Assembly: GCA_963706755.1 (NCBI GenBank)
Contig: CAVPNH010000007.1
Span: forward strand, 62,001 to 126,000
Reading direction: 5' to 3'
Source of the DNA: RPQJ01 sp963706755
Lineage (GTDB): Bacteria > Pseudomonadota > Gammaproteobacteria > Steroidobacterales > Steroidobacteraceae
Length of the DNA stretch: 64,000 bases
The notes under the pieces were generated by a model. That model was given only the letters and a program-made list of their open reading frames with translations. It was not told where the DNA came from and searched no databases. The number at the start of each line of letters is the position of its first letter. Within the stretch, counting starts at the first letter, position 1. This document shows positions 33,234-42,133 of the stretch, one piece after another. A program made the translations under genes and the position numbers.

Positions 33234-33764
33234 ATGGCAGAGGCACGACCGGATATGACCAAAGCACTGCGCATCGTCCTCTCCGCGGCCGTGCTCGCGG
33301 CGGCGGGCGGATGTTCCGACGACACGGACCAGCTGCGCGCCCAGATCGCCGAGATCAAGGGCCGTCCGGGCGGACGCATCGAGCCGCTGCCGGAGGTCAA
33401 GCCCTACGAGACCTTCGCCTATCCCGCGTCCGACCAGCGCTCGCCGTTCGAGCCGGGCGTGCCGGCGTCGGCCAGCGGGCCGAACGCGATACGACCCGAC
33501 GCCAGCCGACCGCGCGAGTTCCTCGAGCAGTTCTCGCTCGACACACTGAACATGGTCGGTACGTTGAAGCTGCAGGCCCGGACATACGGGCTCGTGCAGA
33601 CGAAAGACGGACTGGTGCACCGGGTGCTGCCCGGCAGTCACCTGGGCCAGAGCGACGGCCGGATCACGGCCATTGACGAAGGCAAGATCTCGCTCATCGA
33701 GATCGTTCCCGACGGTATGGGCGGATTCATCGAGCGCCCCGCCGCGCTTGCGTTGAGCGACTGA
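33234..33764 (+). CDS. pilP: Type IV pilus pilotin-associated lipoprotein PilP
   Basis: Lipoprotein of up to 176 residues. The signal peptide TKALRIVLSAAVLAAAGGC ends in a lipobox with Cys near residue 27, after which an extended linker leads to the PilP beta-domain (PYETFAYPASDQRSPFEPG; DTLNMVGTL). PilP links the PilN/PilO pair to the secretin PilQ. The ATG at 33234 has GAGG upstream; a second ATG at 33255 would start right at the signal peptide and is equally plausible. Confidence 0.93.
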   Translation: MAEARPDMTKALRIVLSAAVLAAAGGCSDDTDQLRAQIAEIKGRPGGRIEPLPEVKPYETFAYPASDQRSPFEPGVPASASGPNAIRPDASRPREFLEQFSLDTLNMVGTLKLQARTYGLVQTKDGLVHRVLPGSHLGQSDGRITAIDEGKISLIEIVPDGMGGFIERPAALALSD

Positions 33765-33783
33765 TCTGCAAGGAGATTCGAGC

Positions 33784-35967
33784 ATGACCGCTGCATCGTT
33801 CAACACGATCGCCCCCCGCGAAGGCGAACGCCAGGCGCACGGCCCGCGCAGGCCCGCGGCGCTCGTCGCGCTGGCCGGGCTCGCCGCGTTCATCGCACAG
33901 GCCGCGCTGGCGCAGGGCGCCCTCCGCCTCGAAAAGGTGGAGGTGCAACCGCAGCCGGGCGAGCAGGTCGAAGTGCGCCTCGTGCTCGACGGCCCCGCGC
34001 CGCAGCCCGTGACCTTCACCGTGGACAACCCGGCCCGCCTCTCGGTGGACCTGCCCGGCGCCACGCTCGCGATCCCGTCGCGCCGCATTGACGTCAATAC
34101 CGGCGGCGTCGACACGATCGTTGCTGCCGAGGCGTCCGGCCGCACGCGGCTCGTGTTCAACATGGACCAGATGCTCCCGTACCAGACCCGGGTGTCGGGC
34201 AATACGGTGTTCGTGATGATCGGGCGCGGCGGCGGCGGCACGGCGCAGGCCGCAACGGCACCCGCAGGTGGCAGCAAGGCCGGCCCCGCCAGGACGGCGG
34301 AAGTGCAGAAGGTTGATTTCCGGCGCGGCACGGACGGCGCTGGCCGCGTGCTCGTCAGCACGAGCGACGCGGGCGTGCAGGCGAGCCTCAAGCAGGAAGG
34401 CGGCCGCATCGTCATCGACTTCCCGAACACCACGGTGCCCGACGAGTACATGAAGCGTTTCGACGTGGTGGACTTCGCCACGCCGATCAGCTCCTTCGAC
34501 GTGACGCGCGGGCCGAACGGCGTGCGCATCGTGGTTGCCGCGGCGGGGGACTTCGAGCAGTTCGCCTACCAGAGCGACCGCGACTACGCGCTCGAGGTAC
34601 GCCCGCGTCCCAAGACCGCGCAGGCCGACCCGAGCAAGCGCGAGTACAAGGGCGAGCGCCTGACGCTCAACTTCCAGGACATCGAGACCCGCGCCGTGCT
34701 GCAGCTGCTGGCGGAGACCAGCGGGCAGAACATCGTGGTCAGCGACACGGTGCAGGGCAACGTGACCCTGCGCCTGCAGAACGTGCCCTGGGACCACGCG
34801 CTCGACATCGTGCTCAGGACCAAGGGCCTCGACAAGCGCCAGGACGGTAACGTCATCTACGTCGCGCCGACGGAGGAATTGCAGGCACGCGAGAAGCAGC
34901 AGCTCGAATCGCAGAAGGCGATCGTCGAGCTCTCGCCCGTGCGCAGCGAGTACATGCAGGTCAACTACGCGAAGGCGTCCGACCTCGCCGGCCTGATCAA
35001 GTCGCAGGGCAAGACCTCGCTCCTGTCCGAACGCGGCAGCGTATCGGTGGACGAGCGCACGAATACGCTGCTGCTGGTGGATACCGCCGAGCGGCTCGCG
35101 GACATTCGCCGCCTGGTCGCCACGCTCGACATACCCGTGAAGCAGGTGCTGATCGAGTCGCGCATCGTGATCGTGAACGACAGCTTCAGCCGCGAACTCG
35201 GCGTGCGATTCGGCAGTGCCTACGTGGGCTCAGCCGGCCAGGACGGCATGTTCTGGCTCGGCAACAACGGCCTGAACAACTCCACGGGCGACGGTGGTCC
35301 GATCATCGCCCCCGGCAGCACCGGCGGCGCTTCGGGCCCCGGATCCGTCCAGACGGGCACCGCGCCGGAGCGCTACATCGTCAACCTGCCGGTCGTGAAC
35401 CCGGCAATGAACCTGGCGATGACGCTGCTCAACTCCGACTACGTCGTGGACCTGGAGATATCGGCGGCCCAGCAGGAGGGACGCGGCGAGGTGGTCTCGT
35501 CGCCGCGCGTCATCACCGCGAACGGCCAGGAAGCCTACATCGAGCAGGGTCGCGAGATTCCGTACCAGGAATCCGCGTCGAGCGGCGCCACGACCACGCA
35601 GTTCAAGAAGGCCGTGCTCTCGCTCACCGTCACGCCGCAGATCACGCCGGACGACCGCCTGATCCTCGACCTCAAGGTCACCAAGGACAGCGTCGGCCAG
35701 TACGTGCCGAGCGCGACGGGCGGCCTGGTGCCGAGCATCGACACGCGCCAGATCACGACGCAGGTGCTGGTGAACGACGGCCAGACCGTGGTCCTGGGCG
35801 GCATCCTGGAGACGGAAAGCCGCGACGACGTCAACAAGGTGCCTTTCCTCGGCGACATACCTGGACTCGGGTTCTTCTTCCGCAAGAAGGCCACGAAGGA
35901 CGAGAAGAACGAGCTCCTGATCTTCGTGACGCCGAAGATCCTGCGCGAGGGCGCCAACATCTACTGA
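33784..35967 (+). CDS. pilQ: Type IV pilus secretin PilQ
   Basis: Outer-membrane secretin of 727 residues through which the pilus exits. A signal sequence lies near 25-42. Two AMIN domains (about 45-130 and 165-260) bind peptidoglycan. An STN domain (RLTLNFQDIETRAVLQLLAETSGQNIVV) and a NolW-type N1 domain follow. The secretin core carries VPFLGDIPGLGFFFRKK near the end. Length is standard. It closes pilMNOPQ and is followed by a perfect hairpin at 35990. Confidence 0.97.
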   Translation: MTAASFNTIAPREGERQAHGPRRPAALVALAGLAAFIAQAALAQGALRLEKVEVQPQPGEQVEVRLVLDGPAPQPVTFTVDNPARLSVDLPGATLAIPSRRIDVNTGGVDTIVAAEASGRTRLVFNMDQMLPYQTRVSGNTVFVMIGRGGGGTAQAATAPAGGSKAGPARTAEVQKVDFRRGTDGAGRVLVSTSDAGVQASLKQEGGRIVIDFPNTTVPDEYMKRFDVVDFATPISSFDVTRGPNGVRIVVAAAGDFEQFAYQSDRDYALEVRPRPKTAQADPSKREYKGERLTLNFQDIETRAVLQLLAETSGQNIVVSDTVQGNVTLRLQNVPWDHALDIVLRTKGLDKRQDGNVIYVAPTEELQAREKQQLESQKAIVELSPVRSEYMQVNYAKASDLAGLIKSQGKTSLLSERGSVSVDERTNTLLLVDTAERLADIRRLVATLDIPVKQVLIESRIVIVNDSFSRELGVRFGSAYVGSAGQDGMFWLGNNGLNNSTGDGGPIIAPGSTGGASGPGSVQTGTAPERYIVNLPVVNPAMNLAMTLLNSDYVVDLEISAAQQEGRGEVVSSPRVITANGQEAYIEQGREIPYQESASSGATTTQFKKAVLSLTVTPQITPDDRLILDLKVTKDSVGQYVPSATGGLVPSIDTRQITTQVLVNDGQTVVLGGILETESRDDVNKVPFLGDIPGLGFFFRKKATKDEKNELLIFVTPKILREGANIY

Positions 35968-35989
35968 CGACCAGCCGGTCCGGTGGGAC

Positions 35990-36026
35990 AATGCGGCCGC
36001 AGCGATCCTGCGGCCGCATTCGTTTC
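35990..36026 (+). terminator. Perfect hairpin between pilQ and aroK
   Basis: A 12-bp perfect stem (35990-36001 with 36009-36020, arm AATGCGGCCGCA) and a 7-base loop, then CGTTTC. It starts 23 bases after the pilQ stop and ends 11 bases before the aroK ATG. The T-tail is weak, so partial termination that lets some transcription reach aroK-aroB-dgt is likely. Confidence 0.6.
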
Positions 36027-36030
36027 GGGC

Positions 36031-36570
36031 ATGTTGAACGTCGAGAACATCGTCCTCGTGGGCCCCATGGGCTCGGGCAAGAGCGCCGTGGGGAGGCAGC
36101 TCGCGACCCGGCTCGGCCTCCGGTTCCTGGACAGCGACGCCGAGATCGAGGCCCACACCGGCGTGGACATCGCCTACATCTTCGAGCGCGAGGGAGAGGC
36201 CGGTTTTCGTGCCCGCGAGGCCGAGGTCCTGGACGAACTGACGCAGCGCGCGCGGACGGTCATCGCGACGGGCGGCGGCGCGGTGCTGGACGCGGCGACG
36301 CGCTCGCGCCTGCGCGACCGGGGCTGCGTCGTGTATCTTCGGGCCTCCGTGGACCAGCAACTCGCCCGCACCCGCCGCAGCGCCCATCGCCCGCTGCTCA
36401 TGAACCCGGACCCGCGAGGGACGCTCCAGCGCCTGGCGGAGTTCCGATCACCGCTCTACGAGGAGGTCGCCGACCTCACCGTGGATACCGACGGCCGCCG
36501 GGTGAAGACCGTGGTCGAGGAGATCCTGCGCCTCCTCGAGGCCGCGAGGAGCGCCGAATGCAGCGCGTGA
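36031..36570 (+). CDS. aroK: Shikimate kinase AroK
   Basis: Shikimate kinase of 179 residues, step five of the chorismate pathway. The P-loop GPMGSGKSAVG is at 11-21; DSDAEIEAHTG and ATGGGAVL form the shikimate site, and RPLL with the lid arginine follows. ATG 36031 is preferred, as upstream residues would be read from the hairpin. It overlaps aroB by 13 bases. The pilMNOPQ-aroK-aroB-dgt order is common in Gammaproteobacteria. Confidence 0.96.
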   Translation: MLNVENIVLVGPMGSGKSAVGRQLATRLGLRFLDSDAEIEAHTGVDIAYIFEREGEAGFRAREAEVLDELTQRARTVIATGGGAVLDAATRSRLRDRGCVVYLRASVDQQLARTRRSAHRPLLMNPDPRGTLQRLAEFRSPLYEEVADLTVDTDGRRVKTVVEEILRLLEAARSAECSA

Positions 36571-37643
36571 CCATCGACCTCGGCGAGCGCAGCTACCCGA
36601 TCCTGATCGGGCCGGGGCTGCTCGACGATTCCGAGGTCCTCGGCGAGGCCATGCCTGCCCGTGACGTGATGGTCGTGACCAACGAGGTCGTAGGCCCGCT
36701 GTACCTCGATCGCCTCGTGCGCGGACTCGACGGGAGGCGGGTGGAAACGGTACACCTTCCCGATGGCGAGCGGCACAAGACGCTCGAAACGGCAGGCCGG
36801 ATCTTCGATGCGCTCGTGGGCGCGCGGATGAACCGCGATGCCTGCGTCGTCGCGCTCGGCGGGGGCGTGGTCGGCGACGTCGCCGGGTTCGCCGCGGCCT
36901 GCTACCAGCGCGGCGTCGACTTCGTGCAGGTTCCGACTACGCTGCTCGCGCAGGTCGACTCGTCGGTCGGCGGGAAGACCGGCGTCAATCATCCCGGCGG
37001 CAAGAACCTGATCGGCGCCTTCCACCAGCCGCGCGCGGTGGTTTCGGACACGGACACGCTCCAATCGCTGCCGCCGCGCGAACTGCGGGCCGGGCTCGCC
37101 GAGGTCATCAAGTACGGACTGGTCGCAGACGCGGCCTTCCTGGCCTGGCTTGAGGCGAACGTTGCGGCGCTGCTCGCGCTCGATCCCGCTGCGGTCGCGC
37201 AGGCGGTGCGCCGCTCCTGTGAAATAAAGTCGGCGATCGTCGCGGCCGACGAGCGCGAGCACGGCGCCCGCGCCCTGCTGAACCTCGGGCACACGTTCGG
37301 CCACGCGATCGAGGCGGCCGCGGGCTACGGCGAGTGGCTGCACGGCGAGGCGGTCGGAATCGGCATGCTGCTCGCCACCGACATGTCGGCGCGGCTCGGC
37401 TGGCTCGGTCGCCCGGAGGTCGAGCGGGTGCGCGGGTTGCTGCAGCGCGCGGGGCTTCCCGCGGTCGCACCGGCCATCGGCGCAAGGCGCGCGCTGGAAC
37501 TCATGGGCATGGACAAGAAAGTGCTCGCGGGGCGGATCCGCCTGGTGCTGCTCACACGCCTCGGCGAGGGCGTCGTGAGCGGCGATTATCCGGCCCAGGT
37601 GCTGCATGAGACGCTGGCAGCTCACTTCGGGAGCGAGGCATGA
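36558..37643 (+). CDS. aroB: 3-dehydroquinate synthase AroB
   Basis: NAD- and zinc-dependent enzyme of 361 residues that closes the first ring of the shikimate pathway. ALGGGVVGDVAGFAA and QVPTTLLAQVDSSVGGKTGVNHP form the nucleotide/substrate site. The metal ligands lie in RAGLAEVIKYGL (Glu), NLGHTFGHAIE (His) and LHGEAVGIG (His). The ATG at 36558 begins inside the aroK end. The stop overlaps dgt as ATGA. Confidence 0.98.
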   Translation: MQRVTIDLGERSYPILIGPGLLDDSEVLGEAMPARDVMVVTNEVVGPLYLDRLVRGLDGRRVETVHLPDGERHKTLETAGRIFDALVGARMNRDACVVALGGGVVGDVAGFAAACYQRGVDFVQVPTTLLAQVDSSVGGKTGVNHPGGKNLIGAFHQPRAVVSDTDTLQSLPPRELRAGLAEVIKYGLVADAAFLAWLEANVAALLALDPAAVAQAVRRSCEIKSAIVAADEREHGARALLNLGHTFGHAIEAAAGYGEWLHGEAVGIGMLLATDMSARLGWLGRPEVERVRGLLQRAGLPAVAPAIGARRALELMGMDKKVLAGRIRLVLLTRLGEGVVSGDYPAQVLHETLAAHFGSEA

Positions 37644-38803
37644 ACGGCGGCACAGGCACGCTGGCGCGATACGCCCAGCACGACGAGGCCTCGCGCGGCC
37701 GTCGGTTCCCGGAGCCACCGCCGCGGCATCGCACCGAGTACCAGCGCGACCGCGACCGGATCGTGCACTCGACCGCGTTCCGCCGCCTCGTCTACAAGAC
37801 GCAGGTCTTCGTGAACCACGAGGGTGACCTGTTCCGGACGCGGCTCACGCATTCGCTGGAGGTCGCGCAGATCGCGCGCAGCGTGGCACGCGCGCTCGAT
37901 TTGAACGAGCCGCTGGCGGAGGCGATCTGTCTCGCCCACGACCTCGGCCACACGCCGTTCGGCCACGCCGGGCAGGACGCGCTGCACGAATGCATGCGCG
38001 AGTTCGGCGGATTCGAGCACAACCTGCAGTCGCTGCGCGTGGTGGACGAGCTCGAGGAGCGCTATGCCGAATTCCCCGGGCTCAACCTGACCTTCGAGAC
38101 GCGCGAGGGGATACTGAAGCACTGCTCGGCCGCCAATGCGCGCCGGCTCGGCGAACTCGGCGAGCGGTTCCTCGCCCGGCGCCAGCCCAGCCTGGAGGCG
38201 CAGCTCGCGAACCTCTCCGACGAGATCGCGTACAACAACCACGACGTCGACGACGGGATTCGCGCCGGGCTGATTTCCATCGACGAACTGCGCGAACTCG
38301 CGATCTTCCGGCGCCAGCACGAGATCGTCATCGGCAGGTATCCGGGACTCGGGTCCCGTCGCCTCGTGCACGAGGTCGTGCGCCGCATGATCGACTACCT
38401 GGTGAACGACCTCATCGACGCGTCGGCGGCGGCCATCGCCGCCGCGGCTCCCGCCGCCGTCGAGGATGTGCGCGCGCTTCCCGGGCCGCTGCTGCGGTTC
38501 GGGGCCGAGGTGGCCACCGAGCACCTGGAACTCAAGCGTTACCTGCGTGAGCGCCTCTACCGGCACTACAAGGTGCTGCGCATGACCACCAAGGCCCGCA
38601 GGGTGGTGAGTGAACTCTTCGTGGCGATGCAGGCCGACGTGGACCTCATGCCGACCGAGCACCGCGAGGCGGCGCGCCGCATGGAGGCCGCCGACGGGCA
38701 GCCCGGGCTGGCGCGGGCCGTGGCCGACTACATCGCGGGCATGACCGACCGCTTTGCGATCCTCGAGCACCGGCGGCTGTTCGACCCGGCGGAGCGGACC
38801 TGA
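37640..38803 (+). CDS. dgt: dGTP triphosphohydrolase-like protein (Dgt family)
   Basis: HD-domain protein of 387 residues, in the deoxyguanosinetriphosphate triphosphohydrolase-like group. The N-terminal RTEYQRDRDRIVHSTAFRRL precedes the metal ligands: TRLTHSLEVAQIAR (His) and CLAHDLGHTPFGHAG (His-Asp). NLTFETREGILKHC and LANLSDEIAYNNHDVDDG are conserved in the shorter Dgt-like type. It hydrolyses dNTPs to nucleosides and triphosphate. Its role beside aroB is not clear, but the link is widely conserved. Confidence 0.94.
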   Translation: MNGGTGTLARYAQHDEASRGRRFPEPPPRHRTEYQRDRDRIVHSTAFRRLVYKTQVFVNHEGDLFRTRLTHSLEVAQIARSVARALDLNEPLAEAICLAHDLGHTPFGHAGQDALHECMREFGGFEHNLQSLRVVDELEERYAEFPGLNLTFETREGILKHCSAANARRLGELGERFLARRQPSLEAQLANLSDEIAYNNHDVDDGIRAGLISIDELRELAIFRRQHEIVIGRYPGLGSRRLVHEVVRRMIDYLVNDLIDASAAAIAAAAPAAVEDVRALPGPLLRFGAEVATEHLELKRYLRERLYRHYKVLRMTTKARRVVSELFVAMQADVDLMPTEHREAARRMEAADGQPGLARAVADYIAGMTDRFAILEHRRLFDPAERT

Positions 38804-38808
38804 AGAGA

Positions 38809-38916
38809 GCGGACAGGGGATAGGGGATGGCGGATAGCGGATGGTAAGAAGGCCGACGCTGCCCGCCGTTCTGCCTCCTCCTATCCACCATCCCCTATCC
38901 CCTATCCGCTATCCGC
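38809..38916. repeat. Heptamer-type intergenic palindrome between dgt and pyrF
   Basis: Left arm (38809-38843) is five tandem 7-base units: GCGGACA, GGGGATA, GGGGATG, GCGGATA, GCGGATG. Right arm (38881-38916) holds five inverse units of CTATCC with a variable last base. The arms pair over about 35 bases around a 37-base centre. The same family as 8831-8992. It begins 6 bases after the dgt stop. Confidence 0.75.
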
Positions 38917-38965
38917 TTTCCTCCTCCGGTATCATTGCGGCCCGCACCTGCCACCGAGCCTTCCG

Positions 38966-39697
38966 ATGCCCTTCCACCCCAAGGCCATCCCGGCGCACGA
39001 GCGCCTGATCTTCGCCATGGACGTCGCCGATCCCGGCGAGGCGCGCCGCCTAGCGGACACGCTGGGTGATTCCGTCCACTTCTACAAGCTCGGCCTCGAG
39101 CTGTTCATGTCCGGCGGCTACTACGAACTGATCGACTGGATGGTCGCGCGCGACAAGAAGGTCTTCGTGGACCTCAAGTTCTTCGACGTGCCGGCAACGG
39201 TGGCCGCCGCGGTTCGGCAGCTGCGGAACCGGGGCGTGACCCTAACGACCGTGCACGGCAACCAGGGAATCATGGAGGCCGCGGCGGCGGCCAAGGGTGA
39301 TGTCAAGGTGCTGGCGGTGACGGTGCTCACCAGCCTCGATCGCGGCGACCTCGACGATCTCGGCTTCGCCTGCGACGTCGAGCAACTGGTGCTGTCGCGC
39401 GCGCGCCGCGCGCTCGAGGCCGGTTGCGACGGAGTTGTCTCCTCGGGCCTCGAGGCGCCGAAACTCCGCGAGTTCATCGACCAGCGCCTGCTGGTCGTGT
39501 GCCCGGGCATCCGTCCCGTCGAGAACAAGCCGGTGGACGACCAGAAGCGCACGGTGGACGTCGCGCAGGCCTTTGCGAATGGCGCCGACTACATCGTCGT
39601 CGGTCGGCCGATTCGCGACGCGGCGGAGCCGCGGGCGGCCGCGCTTGCCATCCAGGACACGATCGCCGGGATCTTCGGCGCGGGCGTACCGAAATGA
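38966..39697 (+). CDS. pyrF: Orotidine 5'-phosphate decarboxylase
   Basis: TIM-barrel enzyme of 243 residues that makes UMP in the last step of pyrimidine synthesis. The catalytic array KVFVDLKFFDVPATV (D-K-x-x-D) is at about 66-80. The phosphate-binding loop GADYIVVGRPIRDA is at the C-terminus. The N-terminal IFAMDVADPGEA marks the bacterial type I group. A TATCAT -10-like box lies about 36 bases before the ATG, beside the heptamer palindrome. Its stop overlaps hemE (ATGA). Confidence 0.97.
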   Translation: MPFHPKAIPAHERLIFAMDVADPGEARRLADTLGDSVHFYKLGLELFMSGGYYELIDWMVARDKKVFVDLKFFDVPATVAAAVRQLRNRGVTLTTVHGNQGIMEAAAAAKGDVKVLAVTVLTSLDRGDLDDLGFACDVEQLVLSRARRALEAGCDGVVSSGLEAPKLREFIDQRLLVVCPGIRPVENKPVDDQKRTVDVAQAFANGADYIVVGRPIRDAAEPRAAALAIQDTIAGIFGAGVPK

Positions 39698-40761
39698 CGG
39701 CTCCCCTGCAGAACGACCTGCTGCTGCGCGCGCTCATGCGCCAACCCGTGCCGCGCACGCCGCTCTGGATGATGCGCCAGGCCGGGCGCTACCTGCCGGA
39801 GTACCGCGCGACGCGCGCGAAGGCGGGCAGTTTCCTCAATCTCTGCATGAACCCCGAGCTCGCCTGCGAGGTGACGCTGCAGCCGCTGGCTCGCTACCGG
39901 CTCGATGCCGCAATCCTGTTCTCCGACATCCTCACGATTCCGCACGCCATGAACGTCGGCTTGGAGTTCGAGGCGGGCGAGGGGCCGAAGATCGCGCGGC
40001 CCGTGCGCACCGCGGCCGACATCGACCGGCTGCCGATCCCGGACCCCGAGGGAGAGCTGCGCTACGTGATGGACGCGGTGCGGCTGATCCGCCGCGAGCT
40101 CGGCGGCCGCGTGCCGCTGATCGGATTCGCCGGGAGCCCGTGGACGGTCGGCACCTACATGGTCGAGGGCGGCGGCAGCAAGAACTTCCAGCACATCAAG
40201 GGCATGCTCTACGGCGCGCCGCGCGAGCTGCACCGGCTGCTCGACGTGATCACGCGCGCGACGCTCGCTTACGTCAATGCGCAGGTCGCTGCGGGCGCGC
40301 AGGCCGTGATGGTCTTCGACACCTGGGGAGGGGCGCTCACGCCCGCCGATTACCGCGAGTTCTCGCTGCGCTACATGAAGCGGATCGTGGACGGCGTCAC
40401 GCGCGAGAGCGACGGGCGCAGAGTGCCGGTGATCCTCTTCACCAAGGGCGGCGGCCAGTGGCTCGCCGACATGGCGGACACCGGCTGCGACGCGCTGGGC
40501 GTGGACTGGACCACCGACCTCGCGGATGCGCGCCGTGCCGTGCAGGACAGGGTCGCGCTGCAGGGGAACCTCGACCCGAGCGTGCTTTATGCGCCGCCCG
40601 CGGAGATCCGCGCGCAGGTCGCGCGCGTGCTGGCGAGCTACGGCAAGGGGCACGGCCACGTCTTCAACCTCGGGCACGGCATTCACCCGGACGTGCCGCC
40701 GGAGCACGCGGCGGCGATGGTGGACGCGGTGCACGAATTGTCGCCCGCATATCACGAGTAG
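39694..40761 (+). CDS. hemE: Uroporphyrinogen decarboxylase HemE
   Basis: Haem-pathway enzyme of 355 residues that converts uroporphyrinogen III to coproporphyrinogen III. The family signatures PLWMMRQAGRYLPEYR (25-40 region) and GFAGSPWTVGTYMVEGGGSK are intact. The catalytic Asp lies in the AILFSDILTIP segment, and NLGHGIHPDVPPEH is near the end. The ATG at 39694 overlaps the pyrF stop; the pyrF-hemE pair is not the usual neighbourhood, but the coupling here is clear. Confidence 0.98.
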   Translation: MTAPLQNDLLLRALMRQPVPRTPLWMMRQAGRYLPEYRATRAKAGSFLNLCMNPELACEVTLQPLARYRLDAAILFSDILTIPHAMNVGLEFEAGEGPKIARPVRTAADIDRLPIPDPEGELRYVMDAVRLIRRELGGRVPLIGFAGSPWTVGTYMVEGGGSKNFQHIKGMLYGAPRELHRLLDVITRATLAYVNAQVAAGAQAVMVFDTWGGALTPADYREFSLRYMKRIVDGVTRESDGRRVPVILFTKGGGQWLADMADTGCDALGVDWTTDLADARRAVQDRVALQGNLDPSVLYAPPAEIRAQVARVLASYGKGHGHVFNLGHGIHPDVPPEHAAAMVDAVHELSPAYHE

Positions 40762-40815
40762 GTCGGCTACGTGCAGGTCGGTTAAAGCCAACGTTTCGCA
40801 GGAGCCCAGCCAGCT

Positions 40816-41394
40816 ATGGACATCAGCAAGATCGGAATTGGCGAGGACCCGCCGCGCGACGTCAACGTCCTGGTCGAGATCCCGCAGGGCGGGGTCCCGG
40901 TCAAGTACGAACTCGACAAGGCCTCGGGCGCACTGCGTGTGGACCGGTTCCTGAACACCGCGATGTTCTACCCGGGCAACTACGGCTTCATCCCGCACAC
41001 GCTGTCGGGCGACGGCGACCCGGTGGACGTGATCGTGGTCGTACCGAGTCCGGTGGTGCCGGGCGCCATCGTGCGCGTACGCCCGGTCGGCGCGCTGCTG
41101 ATGAAGGATGAGGCCGGCGACGACGAGAAGATCATCGCCGTGCCGGTGGACAAGCTGCACCCGTTCTACGAGGGCGTGAAGTCGTACAAGGACCTGCCTT
41201 CGACGCTGACCAACCAGATCGCGCACTTCTTCCGGCACTACAAGGACCTGGAGAAGGGCAAGTGGGTGACGATCGTGAGCTGGGTCGGCACGGAGCGCGC
41301 CGAGAAGATGATCCTCGATGGAATTCGCCGCGCCGCGCGCAAGGGCGACGACGTTGCCGCCCACTTCGTTGCGAGCGGCGCCCTGAAGAAATAG
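40816..41394 (+). CDS. ppa: Inorganic pyrophosphatase (soluble, type I)
   Basis: Soluble pyrophosphatase of 192 residues that drives biosynthesis by hydrolysing PPi. The metal site DGDPVDVIVV and the N-terminal VEIPQGGVPVKYELD with FYPGNYGFIP are intact. AGGAG lies 12 bases before the ATG. It lies alone, 54 bases after hemE. The last three codons (Lys-Lys-stop, AAGAAATAG) belong to the palindrome at 41386, as do those of tesA on the opposite strand. Confidence 0.97.
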   Translation: MDISKIGIGEDPPRDVNVLVEIPQGGVPVKYELDKASGALRVDRFLNTAMFYPGNYGFIPHTLSGDGDPVDVIVVVPSPVVPGAIVRVRPVGALLMKDEAGDDEKIIAVPVDKLHPFYEGVKSYKDLPSTLTNQIAHFFRHYKDLEKGKWVTIVSWVGTERAEKMILDGIRRAARKGDDVAAHFVASGALKK

Positions 41395-41515
41395 GCGACA
41401 TTCCCCGAAAAAAGGGGACATTCTCCTTTTCCGGGAATCGCCAATGGGCGTGTCTCGGTCGGAATCCTGGAAAAGGAGAATGTCCCCTTTTTTCGGGGAA
41501 TGTCCCCTATTTCTT
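41386..41515. repeat. GGGGACATTCTCC palindromic element, copy 2 (double)
   Basis: Two 47-base arms (41386-41432 and 41469-41515) are inverse copies with one mismatch (41396). They enclose 36 bases. Each arm holds two GGGGACATTC-type cores, the inner one identical to copy 1 at 27209. The arms contain the final AAGAAATAG of both flanking genes, ppa and tesA, so the two proteins end in the same Lys-Lys. The structure should form a cruciform or act as a shared end signal. Confidence 0.88.
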
Positions 41516-42133
41516 GAGCAGGGGCGTGAGGCGGGGCCAGACCTGGTCGAGCAGCTTCGCCTGGGCCGCCGCGTTCGGGTGCAGGCCGTCTTCCTGCATC
41601 AGCCCGTCGTCGAGCGCGATGCCGTCGAGGAAGAACGGCACGAGCCGAACCCGTTCGCTGGCGGCAACCTCGCCGAATACGTCGTGGAATGACTTCGTGT
41701 ACGCGGGCCCGTAGTTCGGCGGAATCCGCATGCCGATCAGCAGGACTTTCGCGCCCGACTTCCTGCTCAGGCGCACCAGCGACTCGAGGTTCGAGCGCAC
41801 GTCCGGGACGGGCAGCCCGCGCAAGCCGTCGTTGCCGCCGAGCTCGATGATCACGACCGCGGGATGGTGCTTGTCGAGCGCACGCGGCAGCCTGGCCAGC
41901 GCGCCGCCGGTGGTCTCGCCGCTCGCGCTGGCATTCACCACGCGGCAACCGTAACCTTCCGACGTGAGGCGCTCCTGCAGCAGGGCCACCCAGCCCTGCT
42001 CGACGCGCATCCCGTAGGCCGCACTCAGGCTGTCGCCGAGTACGAGGACGGTAGGAGCGCCGGCGCGCGCGACGTGTCCGGCGAGGACGAGGCACAGGAA
42101 GGCGAGGCGGATACAGGTGGAACGCAAGGACAC
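41507..42133 (-). CDS. tesA: Arylesterase / acyl-CoA thioesterase I (TesA-like)
   Basis: GDSL-family hydrolase of about 208 residues, exported by a signal peptide (LAFLCLVLAGHVARAG) to the periplasm. Block I GDSLS carries the nucleophile, GGND is block III, and DGLHPN holds the Asp-His pair. Family members (TesA/ApeA) hydrolyse acyl thioesters, lysophospholipids and aryl esters. The start is GTG 42133 or TTG 42127; neither has a clear ribosome site. It diverges from ybbA, and the two start regions overlap by about 16 bases, the arrangement known from E. coli tesA/ybbA. Confidence 0.9.
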   Translation of the reverse strand: MSLRSTCIRLAFLCLVLAGHVARAGAPTVLVLGDSLSAAYGMRVEQGWVALLQERLTSEGYGCRVVNASASGETTGGALARLPRALDKHHPAVVIIELGGNDGLRGLPVPDVRSNLESLVRLSRKSGAKVLLIGMRIPPNYGPAYTKSFHDVFGEVAASERVRLVPFFLDGIALDDGLMQEDGLHPNAAAQAKLLDQVWPRLTPLLKK

